Assembly (NCBI RefSeq): GCF_037153985.1
Contig: NZ_JBBAYI010000007.1
Span: 239,872-303,871, forward strand
Reading direction: 5' to 3'
Source: Emticicia sp037153985
Lineage (GTDB): Bacteria > Bacteroidota > Bacteroidia > Cytophagales > Spirosomataceae
DNA: 64,000 bases
Part shown: piece by piece, positions 1-8,050 of the stretch
Position numbering within the stretch: the stretch's first letter is position 1
Layout: each line of letters begins with the position of its first letter
Program-made: the position numbers and the translations under genes
Notes under the pieces: model-generated
Seen by the model: the letters and a program-made list of their open reading frames with translations, nothing else
What the model was told of the DNA's origin: nothing
Databases searched by the model: none

Positions 1-101
1 CTTGCTAATAAAATTTCCGTAAAAATGTGGGAGTTCATTGCACATTTATGGGCAACTACGCTGCCGACTCCACCGGCACCAATGATAAGTACTTTTGACA
101 T
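1..101 (-). CDS. Saccharopine dehydrogenase-like protein, N-terminal fragment
   Basis: Only the first 33 codons lie in the window; the gene runs off the left edge. The start codon is the ATG ending at 101. Right after it comes a hydrophobic beta strand and the Rossmann dinucleotide-binding motif GAGGVG (residues 8-13), followed by VVAHKCA. This N-terminus is characteristic of the saccharopine dehydrogenase / carboxynorspermidine synthase family, NAD(P)-dependent enzymes acting on amino-acid or polyamine adducts. The family call rests on this short stretch, so the exact substrate (lysine catabolism or carboxynorspermidine synthesis) cannot be decided. Any NAD(P)-binding Rossmann enzyme is a weaker alternative. 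Confidence 0.6.
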   Translation of the reverse strand, partial: MSKVLIIGAGGVGSVVAHKCAMNSHIFTEILLA

Positions 102-323
102 TTTATGAATGGAAAATGAATGAATTTTTTAATTTAGTAAACAAAGTTATACTAAGGTTTAAAAATAAGTCGCAAAGATAATGGTTTGAGAAGAAAGAAT
201 CAGAAATTCTATGTTGTTTTTGAGTAAAGATAGCCGTTCAATAAAAATATAGGCAAATCTGTATCCTTTTTACCTGAAAATACGTTATGTAGATAATATT
301 AGATCCCAAAACCTTTATTTCTT

Positions 324-440
324 ATGCAAAAAACTACGAAAACTGAATCGCCGGTGAAGTACGCAGAACTGTTATTAGTAGCTATACTCACCCTTGTGGT
401 AGCTGTTGGCATCTATTTTACGAACATCAAGCTCTGGTAA
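324..440 (+). CDS. Small single-pass membrane protein (38 aa)
   Basis: This short frame starts at an ATG at 324 and stops at 440. It has a polar, lysine-rich N-terminus of about 13 residues, then one hydrophobic segment (about residues 15-34, from AELLLVAILT to IYFTNI) and ends KLW. That is the layout of a small one-pass membrane protein with the N-terminus probably inside. A strong stem-loop terminator lies 27 bp downstream, which supports the idea that the stretch is transcribed. I recognise no family; the function is unknown and the gene could still be a chance frame. Confidence 0.45.
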   Translation: MQKTTKTESPVKYAELLLVAILTLVVAVGIYFTNIKLW

Positions 441-467
441 AATAGTTTTTTGAAACGCATTATACCG

Positions 468-499
468 AAAAACCCCTGACGGCTAAATCAGGGGTTTTT
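468..499. terminator. Bidirectional intrinsic terminator
   Basis: A perfect 12-bp stem (AAAAACCCCTGA at 468-479 with its complement at 488-499) and an 8-base loop. The outer A/T runs give a U-tail in both directions, so it can end both the small plus-strand gene and the minus-strand pgk gene. Confidence 0.85.
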
Positions 500-517
500 C
501 ATTTATTTTTCTTGTTA

Positions 518-1705
518 CTATTCAAGGGCAGCTACACCGGGTAGGGTTTTGCCTTCCATGTATTCTAGTAAAGCTCCTCCACCTGTCGAAACATACGATA
601 CGCGGTCACCATAACCGGCATTGTTTACTGCCGAGGCCGAATCGCCACCGCCAATAAGCGAGAATGCGCCGTTTTCTTCGGTAGCTTTTACAACTGATTC
701 TGCAATGGCATTGGTACCGATAGCAAAATTAGGGAACTCAAAAACACCCATAGGGCCATTCCAGAGAATAGTTTTTGATTTTTCGATAATATCGGTAAAT
801 GTTTTGATGGTATCAGGGCCTATGTCGAGACCTTCCCAGTCGGCCGGAATTTGTCCGGTTTGTACTACTTGTCTGTTAGCATCGTTCGAGAAACCATCGG
901 CACAAACGTTGTCAGACGGCAACACAAGGTTTACACCTTTAGCCTTTGCTTTTTCGATAAGCTCTAAAGCCAACGGTTGTTTATCGGCTTCTAGAAGAGA
1001 TTTGCCTATTTCGCCTCCCTGAGCTTTAGTGAAGGTGTAAGTCATACCGCCGCCAATAATCAGGTTATCAACTTTGTCTAATAAACGCTCAATGATAAGA
1101 ATCTTGTCTGAAATTTTAGCACCACCCATAATTGCTGTAAACGGGCGTTCAGCGTGTTCCAGAATTTTTTGTGCGTTGTCAATCTCTGCTTGCATTACGT
1201 ATCCGCAAACGCGGTCTTCAAAGAATTGACCAATAACTGCTGTTGAAGCGTGCGCTCTGTGGGCAGTACCAAAAGCATCATTTACCCAAACATTACCTAG
1301 CTTTGAAAGTTTTTCAGCAAAAGCTACATCACCTTTTTCTTCTTCTTTGTAGAACCTGAGGTTTTCGAGCAATAGCACTTCGCCTGGTTTCAGGTTTTCA
1401 GCTTGTTCGTAAGCCGAAGCACCAATACAATCGTCAGCAAATTTAACTTGCAAACCTAATATTACAGAAAGTGGATTCACCAGATGTTTCAATGAGTATT
1501 TTTCTGTTGGGCCATCTTTCGGACGCCCTAAGTGTGACATCAGAATGCACGAGCCTCCATCATTTAATATTTTCTTGATGGTTGGTATGGTTGCAGTAAT
1601 CCGAGTGTCGTCAGTGATTTCGTATTTTTCGTTAAGAGGTACGTTAAAGTCAACTCTAATGAGGGCTTTTTTGCCCGAGAAATCAAAAGTATCTAATGTT
1701 TTCAT
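518..1705 (-). CDS. pgk: Phosphoglycerate kinase
   Basis: Glycolytic kinase making ATP and 3-phosphoglycerate from 1,3-bisphosphoglycerate and ADP in the cytosol. The 395-residue product is the normal length for bacterial PGK. Visible signatures are the N-terminal substrate-binding stretch KALIRVDFNVPLN, the SHLGRP motif, the RAHAST loop, the hinge-region GGAKISDK segment, and the C-terminal nucleotide-binding stretch ending GDSASAVNNAG and STGGGALLEYMEGK. I start it at the ATG ending at 1705 (MKTLDTFDF); an open frame extends 11 codons further upstream, but that extension has no PGK character. The gene stands alone between terminators. A 20-bp perfect palindrome lies 38-57 bp before the start codon. 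Confidence 0.97.
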   Translation of the reverse strand: MKTLDTFDFSGKKALIRVDFNVPLNEKYEITDDTRITATIPTIKKILNDGGSCILMSHLGRPKDGPTEKYSLKHLVNPLSVILGLQVKFADDCIGASAYEQAENLKPGEVLLLENLRFYKEEEKGDVAFAEKLSKLGNVWVNDAFGTAHRAHASTAVIGQFFEDRVCGYVMQAEIDNAQKILEHAERPFTAIMGGAKISDKILIIERLLDKVDNLIIGGGMTYTFTKAQGGEIGKSLLEADKQPLALELIEKAKAKGVNLVLPSDNVCADGFSNDANRQVVQTGQIPADWEGLDIGPDTIKTFTDIIEKSKTILWNGPMGVFEFPNFAIGTNAIAESVVKATEENGAFSLIGGGDSASAVNNAGYGDRVSYVSTGGGALLEYMEGKTLPGVAALE

Positions 1706-1742
1706 CCTTTGTAGATAATGAGTGAGTAATAAACGCAAGCAA

Positions 1743-1762
1743 AATGAGTAAATTTACTCATT
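1743..1762. promoter_or_regulatory. 20-bp perfect palindrome upstream of pgk
   Basis: AATGAGTAAA at 1743-1752 is followed immediately by its exact complement at 1753-1762, with no spacer. It sits in the upstream region of pgk. A spacer-free palindrome suits a dimeric DNA-binding protein better than an RNA hairpin. The binding factor is unknown. Confidence 0.4.
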
Positions 1763-2042
1763 CTTTCTTAGTTCAATTATTTATTGGGCTAGACGGTTTT
1801 CTTACGACAAATATAAATTTTCTTTTCGCTTTAATCACGAAAATTTACTACGATTCTTTTACTAAATACTAAAATATCTTTATATAGTTATATTTTTTCT
1901 TTGGTTATGAAAAATATTATTTCGCTTAACAACTATTTCAGGGTTTTAAGCGTCTTTCAGTTTGAATCTGGCATGATATGTCTTTGAAATTACGAATAGG
2001 AATCTCAGTTTTTTTGTAAATTTGAAATCATTTCCACTTATT

Positions 2043-2894
2043 ATGAAATCAGTTATACCTTTCTTATGTTTTGTGTGTTGTTCATTTCTGACTTTCGGAC
2101 AGGAGGAAGACGAGTATTATAAAAAGCCAAGCCAAAGAAGCGATGTGAAGAATAACATCTATCCTAATCTTGACCGTAAGTCAATTAACCTTTATCTAGG
2201 AGTAGAAGGTGGCATGGAACTAAACCAGTCAACCTTAATAAGCAACCTTGATGGGTTAATTGGTAAACAGAAAGGAAACGATTTATACTGGGGTATTGTG
2301 TTAGGATACAACATGAACGATAAGTGGTCGGTTGAGATGGGCTATTACAAAAATCCTACTTATATTATTCAGACAGTTAGCTCTGGCAGGTCAATACCTT
2401 ATATTTATCGTTATGGAACAGGTTTACAAACCATTCCTATTCGTTACAAGCGTAAAGTGTTAACCATTGACCCTATCACAAAAAATGCAACCATTCATAT
2501 TGGGGCAGGTATTCTGTTTTCGCCGGAAGCTGCTAATAAAAAAATAGGTGAGCGTATTTTTACGGCAACGACCCTTAATCCTCAACAGCCACGAGACACC
2601 CTTCGTCATGTGCTGAAAAGTGAGGGTTTTCTCAATAAAAATGCCATAGCACAAGCAGAAGTACAGGTCGAACTCCACGGGCGAATCTCAAATACATTAT
2701 CAATCGTTGTTTTTGCCAGAGGTAATGTTACTCCAAAGGGTAATATTCGTTCAGATGTAGACTACTCTATTAATTCCGTTACAGTAGATAAAGCTCATCA
2801 GATATCAAACGGTATCAGTTTTAATTTTGGGTTGGTGTTCCGATACAATATCCTACGGGGCTATAAATATATTGATCAGGAACATACCGAATAA
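2043..2894 (+). CDS. Putative outer-membrane beta-barrel protein
   Basis: A 283-residue secreted protein of unknown function. I start it at the ATG at 2043, which gives a clean signal peptide (MKSVIPFLCF through LTFGQ, cleavage before the acidic EEDEYYKK); an upstream TTG in frame only adds residues before that signal. A promoter -7 match TAAATTTG lies at 2017-2024. The mature protein alternates short polar and aromatic strands (GVEGGMELNQ, WGIVLGYNM, WSVEMGYYK, IPIRYKRKVL) and ends in a strand-like stretch with aromatic residues (ISFNFGLVFRYN), as in small Bacteroidota outer-membrane barrels. No enzymatic motif is visible. It stands alone between pgk and a glycosyltransferase. Confidence 0.6.
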   Translation: MKSVIPFLCFVCCSFLTFGQEEDEYYKKPSQRSDVKNNIYPNLDRKSINLYLGVEGGMELNQSTLISNLDGLIGKQKGNDLYWGIVLGYNMNDKWSVEMGYYKNPTYIIQTVSSGRSIPYIYRYGTGLQTIPIRYKRKVLTIDPITKNATIHIGAGILFSPEAANKKIGERIFTATTLNPQQPRDTLRHVLKSEGFLNKNAIAQAEVQVELHGRISNTLSIVVFARGNVTPKGNIRSDVDYSINSVTVDKAHQISNGISFNFGLVFRYNILRGYKYIDQEHTE

Positions 2895-2914
2895 GCCTTT
2901 GCACTGGCAAGCTG

Positions 2915-2945
2915 TTTCATTTATAGTATTATTGCTCTACCTTTG
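2915..2945 (+). promoter_or_regulatory. Bacteroidetes-type promoter for the glycosyltransferase gene
   Basis: A -33 element TTTC (2915-2918, one base off TTTG), a 19-bp spacer and a perfect -7 element TACCTTTG (2938-2945), 27 bp before the start codon at 2972. Confidence 0.55.
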
Positions 2946-2971
2946 CATGATTTAAGTGATGCCTTTACTCA

Positions 2972-4126
2972 ATGCCAGATAAATCTGAAAAAACAACACC
3001 CGTTGTTACCATTATTAACCGTCATTACCCGCCAAACCCTGGCATTACAGGAGAGTCGGCATGGGACATGGCGAAATATCTCATAGAAAAATATCAGGCC
3101 GAAGTACATATTGTACATATTGACCGCACTTATGAGGGCGGTGGGCAAATCAGGCAGCCTATTGGAGTGCTGCATCCTGTAAAAACAATTTATGAAGGCA
3201 AAAACAAAATTCTTAAACTTATTTCTGGCACACTCGATGGCCTTTTTCTTGTACTAAAGGCCAGAAGGATAAAAAGAGGTAAGGTAATTGTCATGACAAG
3301 CCCGCCTCTGCTTCCTTTTTGGGCGGCATGGTTTTTAAAAGATTGGGTGTTGTGGTCGATGGATTTATTCCCTGAAGGCTTTGCTGCCGCCGGAACTGTA
3401 AAACCGTCGAACCGCATGTATCAATGGGTGTTAAAGAAAACCTACCAACGCCCGCCTGCACATTTAATTGCGCTAGGGCCTAATCAGGCCGCGTTTGTAC
3501 AAGCCAGTTACAAACATTCAATAGACACCACTATTTTGCCTTGCGGAGTGCTTTTTCATCAGGAAAATGACACCAACATACCTGACTGGAAAAAGCAGGA
3601 TGGAAAAATATATTTTGGCTACTGTGGTAATCTGGGTCAACCACATTCTGACGAATTCCTGCTAAGATTCATCGATAATCTGGATACAGAAAAACACCAC
3701 CTCATTCTGGCCGTTTATGGAGAAAAATCAGCCGCAGTATTGACCTACGCTCAAGATAAAAAAGGAATTACTATTTTAAAAGGAGTACCGAGAAGCCAAC
3801 TACATTTTATTGACGTGCATTTGGTGAGTTTGTTACAACAATGGACACACATTGCTGTGCCGTCGAAAGCAGTAAGTTCGATTTGTGCAGAGGCTACTAT
3901 TTTGTTCTGTGGTAGCAAGGAGGCCGACACATGGGCTTTACTGAATGAAGCAGGATGGCTTATTGAAGAAAACCAGCACATGGACGCACAGATAAAAACT
4001 TTTCTGGCACAGTTGACTTATCAGGGAATGCTCCAAAAACGAACAAATGCCCGACATCTGTTTCAGAATTTACAAAAAATGGTGGTAGCAGCCTATGAAG
4101 ACGTAAAGGAATTAGGGGCAAACTAA
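2972..4126 (+). CDS. GT-B-type glycosyltransferase
   Basis: A 384-residue cytoplasmic or membrane-associated glycosyltransferase probably acting in surface polysaccharide assembly. The N-terminal half shows the GT-B opening (VVTIINRHYPPNPGITGESA, then a helix WDMAKYLIEK) found in GT4-like proteins, and the second Rossmann-like domain has a sugar-nucleotide-binding end (YFGYCGNLGQPH, then ILKGVPRSQLHFIDVHLVSL, PSKAVSSICAEATILF). PSK followed by a conserved acidic residue before the last helix matches the donor-site region of the superfamily. Donor and acceptor sugars cannot be told from sequence. The gene converges with the next one, their stop codons overlapping by four bases. Confidence 0.75.
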   Translation: MPDKSEKTTPVVTIINRHYPPNPGITGESAWDMAKYLIEKYQAEVHIVHIDRTYEGGGQIRQPIGVLHPVKTIYEGKNKILKLISGTLDGLFLVLKARRIKRGKVIVMTSPPLLPFWAAWFLKDWVLWSMDLFPEGFAAAGTVKPSNRMYQWVLKKTYQRPPAHLIALGPNQAAFVQASYKHSIDTTILPCGVLFHQENDTNIPDWKKQDGKIYFGYCGNLGQPHSDEFLLRFIDNLDTEKHHLILAVYGEKSAAVLTYAQDKKGITILKGVPRSQLHFIDVHLVSLLQQWTHIAVPSKAVSSICAEATILFCGSKEADTWALLNEAGWLIEENQHMDAQIKTFLAQLTYQGMLQKRTNARHLFQNLQKMVVAAYEDVKELGAN

Positions 4127-5400
4127 TTTTGTACAAGGCTTCGGTATATTTTCAGATAGGCTTCTTTAACTACTTCCTGAGAATAGTTTTCTAATACTTT
4201 TTTTCTTGCCTGAGCAGATAAATCGGTAGCGTTGGCTTCAAAAAGTACCCATCTGATTCCCTCAGCCAGACTCTCGGCCGATTTGTATCTTGCCAGAAAC
4301 CCCGTTTGTTTGTGGGTAATCATTTCGGGGATACCACCAACCTCAAAACCCACTGCGGGCGTACCGCAAGCCATTGCTTCCATAATAGTATTAGGCAGGT
4401 TTTCCTGGATGGACGGAATCGTAAAAACATCAGCAGCAGCATATATCTGCGCTATGGTAGCCATATCAGTAATGCGCCCCAAAGCATGAGTTTTAAAAGG
4501 CAAGGTTTGGTTTATGGCTTCATCGCTTTCGCCTAAAATAACCAGTTCTATGGTTGAGCTATCGGCTAGCTGTGTTTTTAATAAATGCAGGGCCTCCTGA
4601 AAATAGCTGAATCCTTTCCAGATAACCGTAACTTTTGCAGCCGCAAACAAAATTAATTTTTTATCAGCGGGTAGGTCTAGTTTTTTTCTGGCTTCTTTTT
4701 TATCAAAAGGTTTGAACAAACCTACATCTAACGGGTTGGGGATTGCACCCACAGGCAGGTTCTTGAAAAGGCTGCTTTTTTTTGCACGGTTGGCAAGCCA
4801 TTGGCTACACGCAACAATCTGAATGTGGGCATCGGCCAAACCAGCGAATGCTTCCTGTTTTTGCTGCCATACCTGAGCCGATAAATCGTCAGGAGCAGGT
4901 GAACGAAGATACGGCAGGCAATTACCACAACCCGATTGATAATTTTCACAATCGCCGCTATGATGGCACCCTCCCGTAAAAGCCCACATATCATGTAAAG
5001 TCCAGACAACAGGTTTGCCAAGTTTAAAAAGTTTGCCAAGCGATTGAATAGAAAGAAAACCGAAATTAACCCAATGCAGATGTATCACATCGGCTTGTTG
5101 TACCAAAGGATGTTGGGTTATATCAATGCCAGTATTGGCTGGCGAAAAAGCAAAACGTACTTCTTTATTTTTTTCAAACAAACGAAAATATAAACGCTCG
5201 GTTATAAAACGACCCAAAGCCATTTTTTTTTGCCACCAGTTTTGTGCGATGGCCTCAACAGCGGTGTGATTCCGTTTTTTTTCCTGCACCAGCATTTGTG
5301 CTGTAACACCGCCGGTTTCTTCCAGAACCGATAACAAACGCAAGCAGGCAATGGCTGCGCCACCCATACTATCGTCGGTATTTATCAGGAGAATTTTCAA
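4123..5400 (-). CDS. Glycosyltransferase family 4 protein
   Basis: A 425-residue GT-B glycosyltransferase. The N-terminus MKILLINTDDSMGGAA is the acceptor-domain loop typical of WcaC-like GT4 enzymes, followed by DVIHLHWVNFG and WTLHDMWAFTGGCHHS. The C-terminal domain has the nucleotide-sugar signature E-x7-E: ENLPNTIMEAMACGTPAV, preceded by ADVFTIPSI. Retaining enzymes of this type transfer hexoses during exopolysaccharide or O-antigen synthesis at the inner membrane face. It overlaps the convergent glycosyltransferase by four bases. With the flippase at 8051-9550 it suggests a dispersed polysaccharide locus. The specific sugar is unknown. Confidence 0.85.
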   Translation of the reverse strand: MKILLINTDDSMGGAAIACLRLLSVLEETGGVTAQMLVQEKKRNHTAVEAIAQNWWQKKMALGRFITERLYFRLFEKNKEVRFAFSPANTGIDITQHPLVQQADVIHLHWVNFGFLSIQSLGKLFKLGKPVVWTLHDMWAFTGGCHHSGDCENYQSGCGNCLPYLRSPAPDDLSAQVWQQKQEAFAGLADAHIQIVACSQWLANRAKKSSLFKNLPVGAIPNPLDVGLFKPFDKKEARKKLDLPADKKLILFAAAKVTVIWKGFSYFQEALHLLKTQLADSSTIELVILGESDEAINQTLPFKTHALGRITDMATIAQIYAAADVFTIPSIQENLPNTIMEAMACGTPAVGFEVGGIPEMITHKQTGFLARYKSAESLAEGIRWVLFEANATDLSAQARKKVLENYSQEVVKEAYLKIYRSLVQN

Positions 5401-5556
5401 GAAATTAGTACTTTACTAGATGGATAACAGGTGCGAAATAAGCAAAATTTTGCCATATCTTTAACAAGCGTATACTGCAAGTCATAAAAAATAATGCTTG
5501 TGGTGTAAGTTTTCTCATTGTCTCTCGACTAATTGTTTAAAATCAAGCAGATAATC

Positions 5557-6048
5557 ATGGAAAAAGAATTCGTCAATCTAATCAATACAAATCGGGGCCT
5601 CATTTACAAAGTATGTAATTTGTATTGCCATGATACCGACGATAAAAAAGACCTTTTTCAGGAAATTGTCTTACAACTATGGGCTTCTTATCCACGTTTC
5701 AGAGGCGAAGCACTTAGTACCTCATGGATGTACAGAGTAGCTTTGAATACAGCTATTTCGTGTTTCAGAAAAGAAAGCCGAAAGCCTGAAAGAAAAGCGA
5801 TTTCGGCCGATGAACTGGAAATTCCTGATATGGCACTCTTTAGCGCAGAACAAGACAAAATCAGTTTATTGCAGCAGGCTATTGAGCAATTATCAGAAAT
5901 AGAAAAAGCCATTATTATGCTATATCTGGAAAACAAAAGTTATGAAGAAATAGCCGAAATTATGGGTATCAGCCTCTCAAACGTGGGTGTACGGCTCAAC
6001 AGAATAAAAACAAAATTAGAGAAAATAATTAAAGCGAACGAACAATGA
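5557..6048 (+). CDS. ECF-family RNA polymerase sigma factor
   Basis: A 163-residue sigma factor with the two-domain ECF layout. Region 2 is at the N-terminus (KDLFQEIVLQLWASYPRFRGEA with the WMYRVALNTAIS motif) and region 4 at the C-terminus (QLSEIEKAIIMLYLENKSYEEIAEIMGISLSNVGVRLNRIK, a helix-turn-helix). I place the start at the ATG at 5557 because the eight codons before it add no conserved sequence. The next gene starts inside its stop codon (ATGA), so the two are translationally coupled. By family rule it should be held inactive by a partner; the downstream membrane protein is the obvious candidate. Confidence 0.92.
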   Translation: MEKEFVNLINTNRGLIYKVCNLYCHDTDDKKDLFQEIVLQLWASYPRFRGEALSTSWMYRVALNTAISCFRKESRKPERKAISADELEIPDMALFSAEQDKISLLQQAIEQLSEIEKAIIMLYLENKSYEEIAEIMGISLSNVGVRLNRIKTKLEKIIKANEQ

Positions 6049-6683
6049 ACTTGGAAGAACTAAAATCGGTATGGAACGCCTACGACAAACAATTGCAGTC
6101 GTCAAAGGTATTGAACGAGAAACTCGTTAGAAGCATGATTAAAGAGCGGTCACAGACAAGAATGACAAAAGTCCGGCAGGAAAACAAGCTACTCTTTATT
6201 GTTATGATAATCGAGTTATTATTTATTGGAGCTATTTTGGTAGGCAACCCCTTCGACTTTGTTTATACTTCACAATACATTCCGTTTATTTTATTGAGTG
6301 TTGGCATTGTGTTGGCATTAATAAATATCTACAAAAATACTAGTGTGTTATCGGTTAATCTGAGCTACGTAACTCTGGATAGTTTTCTTAAAAATGTAAT
6401 CAACGAATACGAAAAAAACAGAAAACTGCAACAATGGTTCGGAGGTATCATGTTGGCCTCTGCCTGTTTGGTAATCGTTGCCTTTTTGCCAAATAAGCTA
6501 GAAAATAAAGAACTCATACCCGCCCTTACAGAAACCGCTGTTATGATTGCTATTACGTTGGCAGTGTACTTTCTAATGCTTAAATCGGGCATATTTAAAA
6601 CCCATACAAAGGAAGAATTTCAGAACGATTTAAAAGAACTTGAAGACCTGAAGGCACTGGTCGATGATTTGCATCAGGTTTAA
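6045..6683 (+). CDS. Four-helix membrane protein coupled to the ECF sigma factor
   Basis: A 212-residue protein whose start overlaps the sigma factor stop by four bases. The first 60 residues are soluble, helical and charged (MNLEELKSVWNAYDKQLQSS onward). Four hydrophobic segments follow: about 48-67 (LLFIVMIIELLFIGAIL), 78-96, 130-148 and 160-178. A charged C-terminus ends the protein. Position and layout suggest a membrane-bound partner that sequesters the sigma factor, but I see no recognised anti-sigma domain such as FecR or zinc-binding ZAS, so that role is inferred from context only. The family is common beside ECF sigma genes in Bacteroidota. Confidence 0.6.
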   Translation: MNLEELKSVWNAYDKQLQSSKVLNEKLVRSMIKERSQTRMTKVRQENKLLFIVMIIELLFIGAILVGNPFDFVYTSQYIPFILLSVGIVLALINIYKNTSVLSVNLSYVTLDSFLKNVINEYEKNRKLQQWFGGIMLASACLVIVAFLPNKLENKELIPALTETAVMIAITLAVYFLMLKSGIFKTHTKEEFQNDLKELEDLKALVDDLHQV

Positions 6684-6802
6684 TGCCTGCCTGAAAACCA
6701 TTCAAAAAAACGGCTTATATTATTTTTTCATACGTTTTGTCAGATTTTCAAATCATTTGTGGGGCTTTATGCGTTACATTCATATAAAAATCCAAAACTT
6801 CT

Positions 6803-8008
6803 ATGAAAAAAGTAAGCATTTTAATTTTTATGGTCTGCTTTGTTATATTGTTGGGGTTTAATTGCAAACCCGCCGACAATGACCCAACCGGAACATCAAA
6901 AGATTCTACCTCGACGAACCCCGTTGCAGAAGAGTATCAGGCAGTGAACGCCTTCCCGAATCTGACTTTTGATGACCCCGTCGAATTTACTTATGCCCCT
7001 GACGGAACAAACAAAGTATTTGTAGTTGAACAAAGGGGTGTCATACGTGTATTTGAGAATGTGTCTTCTGCCGATAAATCATCGGTTTTTCTGGATATTG
7101 ACGCGCGGGTAACTTCTGGAGGAGAAATGGGGCTTTTAGGTCTGGCTTTTCATCCTGACTTTAAAACGAACGGATTCTTTTATGTAAATTATAATCGTGA
7201 TTCACCCACACGCCAGACGGTTATTTCACGGTTTAAAGTTTCGGCAGGCTCACAGGTAGCCGATGCGGGCAGCGAAAAAATTCTGTTGGTATTTGACCAA
7301 CCCTATACCAACCACAAAGGTGGAAAATTGGCTTTCGGAGCAGATGGGTATTTATATATTGCCACGGGTGACGGTGGAAGTGGGGGAGACCCACAGAACA
7401 ACGCCCAGAATCGGAAAAACCTACTAGGAAAAATATTGAGGATTGACGTAAACGTAGCCGAGACAACCCCCTACGGGATTCCTAAAGATAACCCGTATAT
7501 AGGCAATACTGAGGGCTTCCGTGAAGAAATATATGCGTATGGCTTGCGGAACCCGTGGCGTTTTAGTTTCGATAAAACTACCAATAATTTATGGGTAGGA
7601 GATGTAGGGCAAAATAAAGTTGAAGAAATAGACATAGTAACCAAAGGAGGAAACTATGGCTGGCGTATAAAAGAAGCCAATGATTGTTATGATGCCAATG
7701 CTAATTGCAATCAGGCTAATCTGGTGGCCCCTGTCTGGAGTTATCAGCAAGGTAATGATGGGCGTTCGGTAACAGGTGGGGTAGTATACAGAGGTAGTAA
7801 ATTAACAGGGCTTGCAGGTAAATACATATTTGGCGATTACGTAAGCGGAAAAATATGGGCATTAAATTATGATGGCTCAAAAGCTACTAATAGTAATGCC
7901 AAAATAAGCAATGTAAGTGCCATTTCGGCCTTTGGCGAAGACGCTAATCATGAGTTGTATATACTTGATTACAGCGCAGGAAAAATTTATACTCTGGCAA
8001 AAAAATAA
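6803..8008 (+). CDS. PQQ-dependent glucose/sorbosone dehydrogenase-like lipoprotein
   Basis: A 401-residue exported protein of the soluble glucose dehydrogenase (GSDH) family, a six-bladed propeller that oxidises aldoses using PQQ. The N-terminus is a lipoprotein signal with lipobox LGFNC (lipidated Cys 21). Family landmarks include FVVEQRGVIRVFENV, GLLGLAFHPDF, the HKGGKLAFGADGYLYIATGDGG catalytic-base and calcium region (here split over two strands), GLRNPWRFSFD, and NYGWRIKEAND. It has its own promoter region and a terminator directly downstream. The substrate is unknown, and many family members in Bacteroidota are uncharacterised. Confidence 0.88.
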   Translation: MKKVSILIFMVCFVILLGFNCKPADNDPTGTSKDSTSTNPVAEEYQAVNAFPNLTFDDPVEFTYAPDGTNKVFVVEQRGVIRVFENVSSADKSSVFLDIDARVTSGGEMGLLGLAFHPDFKTNGFFYVNYNRDSPTRQTVISRFKVSAGSQVADAGSEKILLVFDQPYTNHKGGKLAFGADGYLYIATGDGGSGGDPQNNAQNRKNLLGKILRIDVNVAETTPYGIPKDNPYIGNTEGFREEIYAYGLRNPWRFSFDKTTNNLWVGDVGQNKVEEIDIVTKGGNYGWRIKEANDCYDANANCNQANLVAPVWSYQQGNDGRSVTGGVVYRGSKLTGLAGKYIFGDYVSGKIWALNYDGSKATNSNAKISNVSAISAFGEDANHELYILDYSAGKIYTLAKK

Positions 8009-8013
8009 GTATC

Positions 8014-8049
8014 AAAGTCCCACAAGAGCATATCCCTCTGTGGGACTTT
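8014..8049 (+). terminator. Intrinsic terminator after the sugar dehydrogenase
   Basis: An 11-bp stem AAAGTCCCACA (8014-8024) with its complement (8039-8049), followed by a T-rich run on the plus strand. It ends one base before the stop of the convergent flippase gene. Confidence 0.85.
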
Positions 8050-8050
8050 T

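Noticed and set aside
621..1022. 133-residue plus-strand frame inside pgk
   Set aside because: Lies wholly within the certain pgk gene on the other strand; composition is that of a shadow frame.
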